Shown here in pieces: positions 32,554 to 44,912 of a stretch of DNA of 64,000 bases. The notes under the pieces were generated by a model, which was not told the DNA's origin, made no database searches, and saw only the letters and a list, made by a program, of their open reading frames with translations. Position numbers and translations under genes: made by a program. The stretch is from Vesta saturnalis (Eukaryota; Arthropoda; Insecta; Coleoptera; Lampyridae). The DNA lies in the NCBI GenBank assembly GCA_036346205.1, contig JARFJB010000928.1:1155001-1219000 (forward strand), given 5' to 3'. Every line of letters starts with the position of its first letter. Position 1 is the first letter of the stretch.

Positions 32554-33686
32554 GCCTTGAAGATAGTTGCGAATGGGTTGAAAAATTTTACGTGCATATG
32601 GTATGAATCATATATTTAAATTCAATATAACTAGATGAAATAACGTTTAAACTGTTGAATTACTTTAAAGAAAACCGAAATAAGTATTTACGGAAATAAT
32701 GATATTTAAATTCAAATCGTAAATTGTAAAAGGGAACGAGTCGCTTCTGCTAAATCTTGATATATGTTTCAATGAAAATATTGCCAAATTTGATAAAAGT
32801 TATTAAGGATTTAAGTAAACTAGCATGCACTTGATAACCCGCATTTTCCTTAATTAAAATTAAGTATTAGTTTCACATATAACTTTTTCCTTCTAATTTA
32901 CAGTTGTGAAAATCTGGTAAAGCGATCCCACTTGTTAAGACGGTTTTAAAGTTTTAGTATAAAATTAAACTAAGGATTGATTTTATACTCGATTTTGCTT
33001 GATTAAAGAACTAGTTCCTGTGTATTCTAAGGTGCTGGTCTCATATAAAGTTTTATGTTAGATTAAAAAAATTATTCATGAATATATAAAATTAGTATGC
33101 TGAACTCGCCTGTTACCGGAAATATTTGTTAATTAATGCTACATTTGAACTATTTACTTAAACATAAAACTTCATGATTGATTTTTAAAAGAAAATAATC
33201 GACATTCATAAGTTTATCGGTAAAAAGTAAAAGTGTTATTGAATAGTGACTTAATACATTAAGCAATAAGCAATTTGCGTAAGTAAAAACTATATTAAGA
33301 CAAGTAATACTAAAAACAGTAATTTACTTCTTAGATTTTACACCTGAAAAGCAAAATAAGTATTTGTCAATTTTATGCAGTAAAAGTGTTATCGATTGAA
33401 CAGCAATTATACAAATTAAGTGAGTGATTAGTGAAAAAAACCAATCAAAGAAATTTCAGAGATAGGACATCATTTACAACGATTACCAATTGGATTAAAG
33501 TTTACAATGAAAGTGATAATATATTTTGATGAATTACACGTGTTGAATTATAAACCTACAAGTAAGATATTATTTTATAAATCTGATACGATGACTATTT
33601 ATTACATATATTACTTAATTATTGCAACTGAGTCATTGAACCTTATATATATTTTTGTTTTGTTTAAAACGATTAGGTAGTAGGGA
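32554..33686. repeat. Right flank of the Polinton, duplicated at 59.85-61.3 kb
   Basis: AT-rich and non-coding. Blocks such as TATTTAAATTCAATATAA, GATGAAATAACGTTTA, TTACTTTAAAGAAA and CTTGTTAAGACGGTTTTAA recur in order at 59.9-60.28 kb with many substitutions. No gene recognised. Confidence 0.7.
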
Positions 33687-33688
33687 TA

Positions 33689-36459
33689 TAGGGGAGAGTT
33701 GCCTATATTGAACCATTATAACTTGCAAAAATAAGCAAATGTTTTATATTAAATTCTGATACAAACTTAGTACCATATTAAGATTCTGTGAGCAGTAAAT
33801 AAAATGTCCGACAAACAGCATTTCAGTGCATAATTAATGTCTAAATATTTAACTGTAAAAGTTCAATTTAGGATATCGGTCTCTTTAATTGAACCATCTG
33901 GTTCCTAAATTATTCCTAACACAGAAACAGATTATTAAGAGAGCAACGAAACTTAAGAAATATTTTAGGCAAGATGAGGACACAAATTATATTTACGTTT
34001 AAAGCTGATAAAAGGAACAATAATACTGAGGTAGAAGAATGAATGCCTCAACTCAAATTCGAAAATGTGTGAGCAAAAATAACAAATAAAGTCCTCGGCG
34101 TCTTCTTCAACTTCCGCATACCGCTCATGTGCCCATTTTAAACACCTTTGGCACCGAACCCAACCTTTGTTTGGTTTGGAGTTGAGGTAACTCTCATTGC
34201 AATACACACACAGCTCTTCATTGCTTTTCTCATCATCTGAATCGGTCGATTCGGGTGCCTGGTCTCTGACATGCGTTTTTGTTTTATGGTTCTTATTTCT
34301 GGTTCCTCAAAATAATTTAACACTTGCTTTTTCCAGGGCTGATTTATCTCGTTTTGGCACTTTTGGTTTACGTTTGCTCTCTGGTAGCGACTTCTTTTTT
34401 CCTGAAGGTCTTTTTTGTAAGCTCTACTTCAACAGCAGTTCTTTTATTCTTCCGTTTTTGAACAAACTTGCTTATTCCTGGGACAGGTGCGAATTCAGTC
34501 AGGCTTTGGATCAGTTTTTCTGGCGTAATTTCTCCCAGTACTCTGTTGGAATGGCTAGCAACTCATGGCATACATGGTGAGGTGGCATCTGATGAGAGGT
34601 GCAGCTTGAAGTAGGTTGATGAGGCGAATTAGAACCTACAACACGTTCAATGTGACTGGGTTCTGGCAGGGTAACACCACCTTCTTGACTTTCATCTACG
34701 GTTCTACAGCAGCAGAGGGAGCAAATGGATGCTCACTGAATCTATTTCGATTAGGGGGCCATATTTCCGCTCCCCTTAAAGTATTTTGGCTTATATCTAC
34801 AGTAGCGTCCTTCCCATAAGTTCTACCTAACAATTCAGCAACATTATACTCTGTTATCGGCTGTCCTACGTAAGCGTGCAACTCTGAATCTTGTTCCCGA
34901 ACATAATAATTTTGCAGAGGCTTAACAAGTATTGACGAGCAAACTCCAGAGCCTCCAGATTCTTGCCATGCATTGAATGTCCATCTAGGATCGTAATGAC
35001 AGGCTTGTCTTGACTTGACTTAACCAGTTCATGAAAATTAAGCCACTTGGCAAATAGATCGCTATTGATATAGCCAGTATCTGAAATTTTAGTAAGACTT
35101 CCCGTTGGAGCATCTCTTGCAAGTTCCGGTGCATAACGTTTCCTTTCAAATATGAGCATGGTTGGAAAGTAAAGCCCTGCACCGTTGCAACGACAAACCA
35201 TAGGGGCGTCGACGCCTCTTTCTCCACTGTCGATTCCACTAACTTGCCGTTTCCCTTTTCGCAATACAACCTTTTGCATTTTCTTTTGGACGGTTGCGTA
35301 ACCGGATTTATCAACATTGAATATTGTATTCGCCGTCATTCTATATTTGTCAACAAGGGTTTCTAGTATATCAAAAAACTGCATAACATTCTCTCTCTCA
35401 AAATCTCGAGCTTTGGCAAGTGGTGTGGACTCCGGTTGGCGAACTGATAGTTCTGGGTGTCTATGCACGAATCCATAGAATCATTGTTTTCTAGCGACTT
35501 TTTTTTCTCGGTTGAACTGATGGGGCAATTTGTGCTTTTCTGCCATCTGAAAAGGTAGTCGCCGTATATCTGTTATGGTAAATCCATAAAGCATTTCTGT
35601 CAACAACCACGCAATCCACGCGCCGCAGAGGACGAAGAGTCCTGAGCAGCGCACCACCAACACTACTCAATACATTATTACTTATTTTATTGTATAACAT
35701 AATATATTTGTAATACGTATGGTAAATATCTATATATTATTAATGTATCATAAGATTTTAATAAACTTTGTTGAACTTGAGCTTGAGTAAAGCATTTCTT
35801 CAAACTGAACAATATATTTTACTAGTGTTTTCACTTTCGGATGAAAAACCACTCTTGGTTCCCAGTTTTTTACATTGTCATTGGCTTGTTTGTTAGTTGC
35901 CTCTCACATGCCTGCGAGGGGTTGATTTATTGATATTGTACCTTCGAGCACTTTCGTTTAAACCTACTCTGATAGCCAAAGCCATGTCAGCTTTTGTCCA
36001 AGTCCATACTTGCCCCGCTTAGACATCTCCTGAAATAGGTATTCTAAATTGAACCGGTTGAATATAGGAGATCGGATTCGGTTCAATATAGGCAACAGCG
36101 TATCGTTTTGTTTTTCTAACCGTACTTTTCTAAGGAACAATAGTTCTAGGTCGAAATTATGGGAAAGTCTTTCTAAGAATATGATATAAATGTCTACAAA
36201 AGGGGAAACACTTACCGCGATCTGCTTGGAGAATATTCACTAAGTAAGATGGTGAAAAAGTTACATCAGAAGCACTACAAAAACAACGTCAGGTACACAG
36301 CCCACTATATGGCGCCAAACTGAATGACATCTGACATTGCAGGTCGGCCGATGCTAAAGTTTTGCTTTCTACCGATAGAAAGCGCGGGAATGCTAATTTG
36401 CATTAAATAACTATGAGGTTCAATTTATGTGCCGGTTTACTAGAGGCAACTCTCCCCTA
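33689..36459 (-). mobile_element. Pogo/Tigger-like transposon with TA target duplication
   Basis: The ends are inverted copies of TAGGGGAGAGTTGCCT (33689-33704; complement 36444-36459) with TA on each side, and a second partial inverted match (ATTGAACC near 33710; GGTTCAATTTA near 36417). Length is about 2.77 kb. It contains one transposase pseudogene. It sits in the duplicated right flank of the Polinton; the paralogous sequence at 60-61.3 kb lacks it. Confidence 0.85.
33965..35700 (-). pseudogene. Pogo-like transposase with C-terminal PHD finger
   Basis: The N-terminal frame (35481-35663) contains MLYGFTITDIRRLPFQMAEK and HKLPHQFNREKKVA. The main frame (34866-35468) contains HRHPELSVRQPESTPLAKAR, NTIFNVDKSGYATV with the first catalytic Asp, NSDLFAKWLNFHELV and PVITILDGHSMH with the second. 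The frame then degenerates, so the third acidic residue cannot be placed. At 33965-34207, after frameshifts, a PHD-type finger appears (CNESYLNS, VRCQRCLKWAHERYAEV, FICYFCSH); the Cys normally following WAH-x2 is Tyr. The CENP-B-type N-terminal DNA-binding region is largely missing upstream of 35700. Pogo transposases cut and paste at TA sites; this copy is dead. Confidence 0.87.
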
Positions 36460-36904
36460 TAAGATTAGTATAATTATTTACCATTGCATTTATTCCATAG
36501 ATATATTAATAAATGTGTAACAATTGTAAGGTTAAGGTAGAGTTTTAATGATTTCTAACATTGTGTTACCTTCTCATGATTTGAAGTGAATGTGGTCAAT
36601 AAAATTGGATATTTAATTTACGTTAAGTATGGAAATATACAAATAGCCCGAAAATTCAATTTCAAAAATTAGAACAACAATTAGTTTCTGATTAGCATTG
36701 AAGAAGGTTTTGTTGTTTTTTTGACATTTGATGATTAAAACGCAGGTTTAATAAATACTGGTTTTTGGCATATTTGTTTATGGTGCTAAATAAGTCTTAA
36801 TCCTCACCATATTTAGTCATTTTATTTGAGCAGAAAAGGTGTTTAGCGCATCATTACATGTATTAAATGTTTATGACATGAAGTGCAAAAATTATTTATT
36901 CAAT
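36460..36904. repeat. Distal flank of the pogo element, homologous to about 61.28-61.48 kb
   Basis: The stretch AAAAGGTGTTTAGCGCATCA and the following ATTACATGTATTAA recur at about 61422-61450 with few changes. It is non-coding and ends at the tail of the minus-strand LINE. Confidence 0.65.
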
Positions 36905-39770
36905 CTTAACAATAATAATAATAATAATTAATAATAATAAATAAATAATTGTCATTTATTTCCGGAACGACAATGCACAATATTTTATAGAACGCGTCAG
37001 AGTATCTAATTTAATCTAAACTACAAATACTATGTATGTATAAATAAAAAAAAATGTCAATGCTAGAATGTGCTAAAATTAAAAAAATATATATCACATT
37101 CATATCACAGATATTAGTTACATTATAAAGGCACCTCTCAACAAGGTAGTTTTTTAATTGTTTTTTCAACTTCTTAACAGATTGTATATTCTTTAAGGTA
37201 TCGAGCCAGGCGTTTAAGTTTCTTTGTGAAGCAGATGACGGAGATTTATATGCGAGTCTAGTTCTTGCAAAAGGAATATAAAACACATGAACATTTCTAG
37301 TATTTAGATTATGCGCATCTCTGCCAAGCACAAAACCGTTTTTATTGTTAAAAGCATGGATGCACAGTTCAAAAATGTAAATGCCGGGAAGCATTAATAT
37401 TTTGTATTTTTAAATAGTTCAGCACGGCTGTGAGTACTACACACATTTTCAATAATCCTCAAGATTCTTTTTTGTACAATAAATACAGTAGTCACCTGAG
37501 TAGACCAACCCCATAAACAGACTCCATACTTCATTCTGGATTCCACTAGCGCGTAATATATTATTAATAGTTGCCGATTTGTTAAAATTCTACGTAGATT
37601 CCTAAATGTATAATTTATAGAGTTTAATTTGGATGCTAGATGCCGACAGTGGTATTTCCAGTTGGGATGATCGTCTACATATAGTCCCAAAAACTTCACA
37701 CTCAAATGAATTCGTTATCTCCAACAATATCAATAGGTAGTTGATTATTATTTGAATTTTTTATAAACTGAAGAAAAACATTATTTTTGTTTTGTTTAAG
37801 TAAATGCATTTCCTATTAAACCAGGTTATTAAATCTCCATCGTTTCATTAGTGACATCTTCCAAATAGTCTTTGTCTCTACTTCCCATTAAACTTGATGT
37901 GTCGTCTGGGTATATTGTAAAGTAAAGGCTTTTGTGGTTAGATTATAAAGCAAGTTAATATAAAGAATAAACAGAACTGGACCGAGGATAGAGCCCTGCG
38001 GTACGCCTACATCAATTCCTAGACGATCTGGCGTGCATATTTTCACAGTATTGCTAGTGTTGAATTTTATGCTGTACTGACACCGATTACTTAGAAAATA
38101 CTTTATCCAATTAAGAGAATATTTGACTATCCCATAATTGGTTAGTATATCTAAGAAATGACCTACTCTATCGCAGTCAAACGCTCGACTCAGGTCACAG
38201 AAAATTCCTACAAGTGTTTCGCCTTTTTCATGTAATCTATGCATTCTCCTGTAAATGAATAAAGCGCTGTGGAAGTAGATTTACCATGACAAAATCAATG
38301 TTGATTTGGAGAAACTATCGCATTATCCTGCAAAAAGCTTGTCAGTCTATCCAAATAGGCTCACTCAAAAATTTTGGAGAAAACTGAGGGCATCGTTATT
38401 AGTCGTGGTACATCATTAGGGCCCGAGGATTGTTTAGATTTTAATTTTTCGTTAACAATAGCGATTGATTCTAATTCTTTCAAAATACCTAGCTTAAATA
38501 TCTTATTATTAACGTTACAGTTTTCTGGATTCAGCTAATTTAGATTTGTAGGGAGTTGATGAGTTAGACCTTATGAAATATTCTTAAAGAAAAAATTGAA
38601 ATAATTTTTGGATTATTTAATATATTTTGATTATCTTTTAGGGTAATATTTGTTATAATATTAGTTTTGTTTGATAATTCAGCTGTAACTTGCCAAATAC
38701 TTTTTGAAATGTTATTTGTGTATTAATAAGATTTGTGTGATTTTTCGCTTTGCTTTTTTGTAGCTATAAACCAAATTAGGATATTGACCTTGTAATCGAT
38801 AAAGATTTTTCAGGTTCCTGCTTGATATTCTAACCTCATTATCAACCCATTTAGTCGAAATATTATTATTATTATTATTCTGACGCCTTGTAACTACCGG
38901 AGAGCAAGTATTAAAATAATATACGAATATGACTTGCATTATTTCGTAATTAAAAGCAGTGTCTAATTCTACTATGTTATAGATTTCACATCAATTTGTA
39001 TAGCGCAAGTTTCTAAAAAACTTATTTAAATATCATTAGAACATATCCGTTAGGATATATAATACTACGCATGTTTACCTCACGATGCAAGTCCATTTTC
39101 AGAACGACAGAGAAATGATCATAAATATCATTATCGTGCATACAGTATTGGCATTGTTAATGTTAGTATATACATGATCGACAATTAATAGATGAGGAAC
39201 TTTCTGTCACTCGGGTTGGCCACCACCCTACAACATTAGTCAATTGAAAGCTTGTTAGTATGTTAGTTAATTTTGTGTAATATGGACATTTTAAAACTAC
39301 ATTTATTTTAGAATCTCCAAGAAGAATTATTTTACGGTTGGGCTTGAATATAAATCTCAAGACATCTATTATTTTGTCAAAACAACAATGATTTACATTG
39401 AATGCGGTTGCACATATTTGAAAATTGTTGCTCTACACAGAATTGATGTAGATCAACATTTCTGCATTGAATGTTTGTATTATATTGCAAACACCTTCGC
39501 CTTCAAAATGACTTCTGCAATAATATGATTGCAATTTAAAACCCTGAAAATGTAGATACTGATTAATTCAGCCTTTGCACCAATTTGGGTTAAACATACG
39601 AAGTATAAATTTAAATTATATTTGCAAATATCAACATATAAGTCGTTTAATTTAGTAAAGTTGGAGTATTGCGCATTTAATAATAGTAAATTCGGTTGAA
39701 AAATTATTTTAGTTGTTCTATTACTCTCTTCTTGTATAAAAAATGGCGAATGTATACATGATCCGTCCAC
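36905..39770 (-). pseudogene. CR1/Jockey-like LINE ORF2 (endonuclease and reverse transcriptase), decayed
   Basis: From 5' to 3' on the minus strand: endonuclease remnants (PNLLLLNAQYSNFTKLNDLY at 39.7 kb; KIILLGDSKIN at 39.3 kb, matching the GDFN motif). Then a poorly conserved linker (37.9-38.9 kb). Then the reverse transcriptase palm (GIFCDLSRAFDCDRVGHFLD, GVPQGSILGPVLFILYINLL). The catalytic YADD is replaced by unrelated residues (QYTQTTHQV). At 37394-37705 follow VKFLGLYVDDHPNWKYH and LESRMKYGVCLWGW-like sequence, and then the C-terminus at 37011-37394. It ends in an AAT/TTA-rich tail at 36906-36945, as do the plus-strand LINEs at 3.25 and 52.05 kb. Multiple stops; inactive. Confidence 0.83.
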
Positions 39771-41479
39771 AAGTCTGGGTTCATAGGCTTCTTGAAGTTG
39801 TCTTCAGAGATTGTTAGTTTAAAAGAAGACTATACGTCTGGATTGCGTGATTGTACTGTTTCACACAAAGCTCCAGGAAGGTTTGGGTAAGCTGTGGTTT
39901 GGTGTTAAGAAGTTTTGAAGTTGTTCCATTGTTGTTACAGGCGTCAGTAGGGATACATGTAGATCTACTTTTTTGGGATCACCATCGTTACCACCTTTCG
40001 GTTTTTCTTTGTTGGAACCTACAATTACAGACAAAGATGAACAAATGGAGTAAAGAAAAGTAACTAACAGTAAAGGTAGCACCTTTACTGTTAGTTACTT
40101 TTCTTCACTCCATTTGTTCATCTTTATTTACAGTAGGTATGTCATTAGTAATATTTATTAATTATGCACCTACGTATCACGTGTCCTTTTAATATTGTTG
40201 CTTTATGCTGATATAGGTTCAGCATTGTCAGAGTGTACACAAGTAGTCGCACTTTAGTTTGTTTACAATAGGTTTGTTTATAACAGCTGATTTATAACTG
40301 TTAAAATTATCACCACTTTTAATTGTGTTAGGTTTAATCTTTAACGGAATATTCAGACGCCGGTTCTTAACCTTCAGAATGAATATTTAAATTTTGCAAT
40401 AACACATTACTTTATCAAGATGCTAATTTGAATACGTAATTCATTTATAATGGTATGCTTCTGCCCAATTATGTATTTAAAAACACCAATGTGAACTTTA
40501 TCATTTTCACCTATAACTTTTCTTACTGCGTTATTAAAGACTTTATCAATGTCATTATACCTCTCGAATATAATTTCTTCACAACAATTAACTATATTTT
40601 TACTCACAAAGTTTATGGTTTTTATTAATTTAGCAGAAATTAGATGGTATGTACTTTCACATATTTCACATTTAACACTACTTGCTTCCTTTGATTTTCA
40701 CTTTTACATAAAAGCGAAGCATTCGTTGCACTGACACCGCCCACGACCAAAGCTCGAGGTGGCATACTTTTTTATTATTTCACTGCTTTGTTAAGAAAGT
40801 ACCATTACAGTACCTTGGTTACTTTTTTGGAAGATTTAGTTCATTAAGCTTCAATACACATAAACTGCACCCGTAACTTAGATTTCATAACTTCCTGAAC
40901 TGCCACTAACAACATGGTCCTACTACTAAACTAATAAGATTCGTATAATGGAAACACTACAGTTTCAACGCAATAATGAAAATATTATGACATATCACCT
41001 TAACTACTTTTGTTTAATACACAAAGAAGTTCAACTATTCATCAGTCTCTGTCTGGTGGTACGTACAACTTTCTCCCTATTTTTCAATTATTTGTTAATT
41101 GTTTTAGCTAAATTTTCATGTTTGCTTTAATGAACGAATATCCCTTCCAAACTTCATTTCAATATTTCAAAACACAAATTTCCAGTAAAGCTCTGATTCA
41201 CCTGACTGTAGAATTTCTGATCTAACTTTCGATACAAAGGAGGCATGCCTGCCTATTTCCAAGGCAAGATCGCTTGCAAAATTCTTTGGAGAATAAAAAA
41301 ATTGACGTGATTTAGTTTAAACATTCTGAAACATTTGAAATCCTACTGTAACATTTATAAGTTTCCTAATGAGAACTTTCAAGTCTTCCTAGGTCTCCCT
41401 TTTGTCTCAGTTTTTATCTTGCGAGATCTCGATTTTAGCGGATTTCAATATTTATAGCTCTAACTGGGTGCAATTTACA
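39771..41479. other. Spacer with a long palindrome and repeat-family DNA
   Basis: No clear gene. The minus frame at 39861-40082 could be the 5' end of the LINE but matches nothing certain. 40830-41000 is related to 56.87-57.03 kb (shared CACATAA, GATTTCATAACTTCCTGAAC). Confidence 0.45.
40033..40125. repeat. Near-perfect palindrome, 45-bp arms and 3-nt loop
   Basis: Arm one (40033-40077) and the complement of arm two (40081-40125) differ at one position (AGTAAAG versus AGTGAAG). The loop is AGC. Homology continues weakly outward (CCTAC...TTACA on both sides). No coding content. It would extrude as a cruciform or fold as a 45-bp hairpin. Confidence 0.92.
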
Positions 41480-42160
41480 TATATTACTAATCGTCATTTG
41501 CTATTTCATGTGATCTCACACAAATCATTTTTGACCCCACTAGAATCCCTGATAACCCTAATTATACTCCACATCTTCTAGATCTCTTTCTTAAATCAAA
41601 CCCATTTATTTCTACAACTTCAGTTATTTCTCCACTAGGTCTATCTGACAATTGTCTAATAGAAATAACTTCGACTTCCCCTGATTCCTCTGTTGTTTAC
41701 ACGCTAATATAACCTTGTGGTGTTTTAAGTCAGTTAAACGGAGTGATTTAGGGGATCGCTTTGTAACCTTTCCATGGAGTGAATATTGTTTTAAATCTTC
41801 TTCATCTCCGAACATTGCTCCTTCAGGGTTTTCACGAGCATGGTGTTATACATTCCCAAAAAACAAAACCGTGTAGGTCATTCTCGTACCCAAATCTGGT
41901 TCAATAAGGCTTGTGTTGATGCAATATCTTTGAAAAATAAATCTTGTATTAAGTGGAGAACTAATAAAACGGAAATTCAATAAACTAGTTACATCTCGTT
42001 TGGGAAGCGTGGGTTTGGTCTTTAGCTAAAGCCATCAGTAAAAACTTAGGTGTATCTCCATTTCCCCTCATGACATCATTTGACGGATCTGTAGTTGCTG
42101 ATTTTGTAAACAAAACCACTCTTTTAGTTGTTTTATTTGCATCAAACTCGTGTCTTAATT
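41480..42160 (+). pseudogene. LINE endonuclease C-terminus and linker fragment
   Basis: The plus strand reads DLTQIIFDPTRIPDNPNYTP, then HLLDLFLKSNPFI and ISPLGLSDNCLIE. This is the C-terminal part of the apurinic-type endonuclease of RTE/Jockey-like LINEs, where the S-D-H dyad here reads S-D-N. Later frames give QIWFNKACVDA-like and KTTLLVVLFASNSCL-like sequence of the region between endonuclease and reverse transcriptase. Stops and frameshifts break it and the reverse transcriptase is missing. It ends at the dispersed repeat starting about 42165. Confidence 0.75.
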
Positions 42161-42164
42161 ATTC

Positions 42165-42329
42165 TAGATATATTAAACGCGGTAAATTTTAAGTATTGAT
42201 GTACAAGATGATGTTTAATAATTGTCTTCAACGTTGAATAAACTGCTGAAGGCTGTTCTGTATCGGATTTGGGATCCGTTGAGTTACCCTGGTTTTTTAT
42301 GTCGCACATTTCAAGAAATAATCTGTATA

Positions 42330-42335
<6 letters not shown>
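42165..42335. repeat. Dispersed repeat, inverted copy at 52.52-52.71 kb
   Basis: GATATATTAAACGCGGTAAA, TATTGATGTACAAG, AATAAACTGCTGAA, GCTGTTCTGTATC and TTGAGTTACCC occur in this order here and in the complement of 52520-52710. The copy here is followed directly by an (AT)n run at 42326-42376. Confidence 0.85.

Positions 42336-42376
<41 letters not shown>
42326..42376. repeat. (AT)n microsatellite
   Basis: A TATATATGTATATAT... run of about 50 bp with one interrupting G. Confidence 0.95.
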
Positions 42377-42380
<4 letters not shown>

Positions 42381-43529
42381 AGATGATTCAAATTACATGC
42401 AAGTAGCTATGTAATTCGCATAGTGAAGTATTTCTTTAGTTGATACAAAATGGTACATATCATTAAATAATTATAGATAAGAATGGTTAATAAACATTGA
42501 GAGGTTTGTAAATTTTAAATATTTCTTAAAATAATGTTAGTATAATGTATTCGACAACACAGTACATTGAAGTATAGGGTATGTTTGTTATCGTTTTGAT
42601 TTAATTCAAGTTTATTTAGTTTAGTAAGTTTATTTAAAACAATATTCCCCGACGACATGTGATACAGGTTGTAATTGACAGAAATAATGTTAAAACTAGA
42701 TTTAGGCTGGTATCAATGTCACAATTCTCATGTACGCAGCCAAAATTATTGAAAACATTCGTATTAGTGCGTTAAACACATATTAGTGCAAAAATTATGA
42801 AAAAACAGAATAAGCACATTAGTGAGTAACTATAAAACATAAATCATGCAGCAGCTCTGGGATTATTGTGTTTAATCAACATTTTATGACCTTAAACTAG
42901 TGAGTGACAACATTCCGACACTAGTCGTAGAAGAACTTATGAACCTACGAAAGTGGTAAAATAAATTAATTTGTGACTTGAACATTAAGTTTAAACACTT
43001 ACACTAACAGTTATTGTGTTTAAAAGTGTGAAATTTTACATTAAAATTATATAAACAATATGAGGTTATGTTATTTCCTCGCATAAAATTTTTGTAAAAA
43101 GTATTTTAAATTGAGACAATTTATGTAAAATAAATTAGTAGAGGTAAAAATAGTAAGGTAGCCTCAATTTCATGTTACAATTCATTATATTTGTGTCCAT
43201 TTTGTTAATTTTAGTTTTTAAGAGTATTGGTAGAATTTAAATAATTTTCCTCTCAAATTGGCCGTAGGCATGTTTAAGATGAATATTTGGGTGTAGTAGC
43301 ATCCCCTATTCATGTAGAGGTCATTTCCAGGCCTGTAAAATTCATAAAATTAGCGTAAAATCAATAAATAAGTGTAAAAATTAACGTAGTTATTAAGTGT
43401 AGGAATTAGTTCGTGTTTGGTTTCAAATTATAGAGAAAATTATGTAAATTATGGAAATGTTATTAGTTTTAAGAAATGTTAAAGGGGGCGAAAGTTATGG
43501 GGTTTTAAAAAAATATCGTAATGTAAAAA
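42377..43529. other. AT-rich region without recognisable gene
   Basis: Only short frames. Nothing recognised on either strand. Confidence 0.45.
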
Positions 43530-43640
43530 TTACAGTAGCCAATCAGAATTTAGGAAATATTCTTGGTAACTATAGAGAACATTCGAAGATTTGGTCGTCA
43601 ACCAAAATCATATAAATACAAGTGCTTTAGGTTCACAAAC
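43530..43640 (+). promoter_or_regulatory. Candidate RNA polymerase II promoter
   Basis: CCAATCAG (about 43539), then GAACATTCGAAGA (about 43578; two perfect nGAAn/nTTCn units and a third imperfect one, heat-shock-element-like), then TATAAATA (about 43611) lie in the canonical order and spacing. A start would be expected near 43640 in an ACAAACTCTC context. These are sequence matches only. The segment may be an LTR or LINE promoter rather than a host gene's. Confidence 0.35.
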
Positions 43641-44152
43641 TCTCTTAATTTTCCTCTGTTTCAACAACTTGCCAAAGTAAGGTGTTGCCAAATTTTTTTT
43701 TGAAAATAATTTTTTTTAAACAAAATAACTTCACTTCGGTAAAATAACAAAGTGCGATTTAGTATCGGAAGTGTTAACAAAACAAGTGATAGTCTTTTGT
43801 CGGGAAATAATTAAATTAAGGTTAGTTTACCTTTTTAAATTTCAAATCGGAGGTTTTCGATAAGTTATAAAAATATTTCCGCAGTTTCGACATTGTTTGT
43901 TTTTAAATTTATATTGTTTATGTTGGTATGGATATTTAATTGTGTTGTCCTCGTGTTTTTATCATTATACACCTTGTTATCGAAAGTGTGTTTAATTTAT
44001 AACAACCTTCAACGATCCATGCTTTTCAAAACTTATTTTGATATTAATTTAATAAGAAGTGATGAGCCTAAAAATAAAGATTCGTCAATGTTATAATAAC
44101 AATAGTGAAACTTACCTAAGTGAATAAGCTGTTTATATAAAAGAAAATTTGG

Positions 44153-44239
44153 ATGTGCGAGGAGCAGAGTTGCAGTTCACAGGAGCTGTTGTCTTCAATC
44201 AACTTCAGCAGCAGTAACCCACAAAAGGAGGACATTTTA
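44153..44239 (+). CDS. Candidate first coding exon with splice donor
   Basis: The ATG at 44153 opens MCEEQSCSSQELLSSINFSS followed by SNPQKEDIL. The next bases are TGTGAGTAC, a good 5' splice site (GTGAGT) at about 44240. The segment is less AT-rich than its surroundings and lies 0.5 kb downstream of the promoter-like signals. A downstream acceptor such as TTTTGTTGTAG (about 44441) keeps the frame for a further 16 codons. I do not recognise the peptide. It could be a host gene exon or chance. Confidence 0.3.
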
Positions 44240-44865
44240 TGTGAGTACTTTATTGTTGACATTGATACTTCATTTATGTTCATAATTCCAATCCTTTGTA
44301 ATAATCATGATGTGCAACAACATGTATGCATGTCAAAAGGGAATATTATCTATTCTAAAAATTTAAATGGTTTATATTAATATTGTTTTTAATTCAAACG
44401 TAGTTACACTTATTTGTATGTCGAATTTCACTTTTGTTGTAGTCAAATCACATGTTTGCGTATTCACAGCGCATGCCCACGTATACTTTTAGAAGAATTT
44501 TGTTATGTACAGGGTGTGACACAGGTATTAATGCGAATTAAAAATTATAATTCAATTTATTTGATCAATTTAGATACGATAACAATAATTGGACATTAAT
44601 TCAATGGGCTTTAATCATATTAACTATGATTACTGTATTCAAAAAAAATCAATATAATTCAAATTAATAATCATTTATTTTATAATTTTAAAAGTAGAGT
44701 TTCTTCTAAATTTTGATCCCTATCCCCTTTGATGAGTCTCATGTTCTCCGACAAAATGTATTCTTAATATTTAGAGTTTTAGCCTATAATAAATAATAAT
44801 TACATAATATTAATAAAAATAATTTAAAGTAGAAATATATAAAAAGTGTGGGGAGTTTTAAAACA

Positions 44866-44869
<4 letters not shown>

Positions 44870-44904
<35 letters not shown>
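44870..44904. repeat. (TA)n microsatellite
   Basis: A TA run of about 35 bp just before the LINE ORF1 remnant. Confidence 0.95.

Positions 44905-44912
<8 letters not shown>

Noticed and set aside
34197..34580. 127-residue plus-strand frame
   Set aside because: Antisense to the C-terminal part of the pogo transposase, which has the recognisable PHD-type cysteines on minus.
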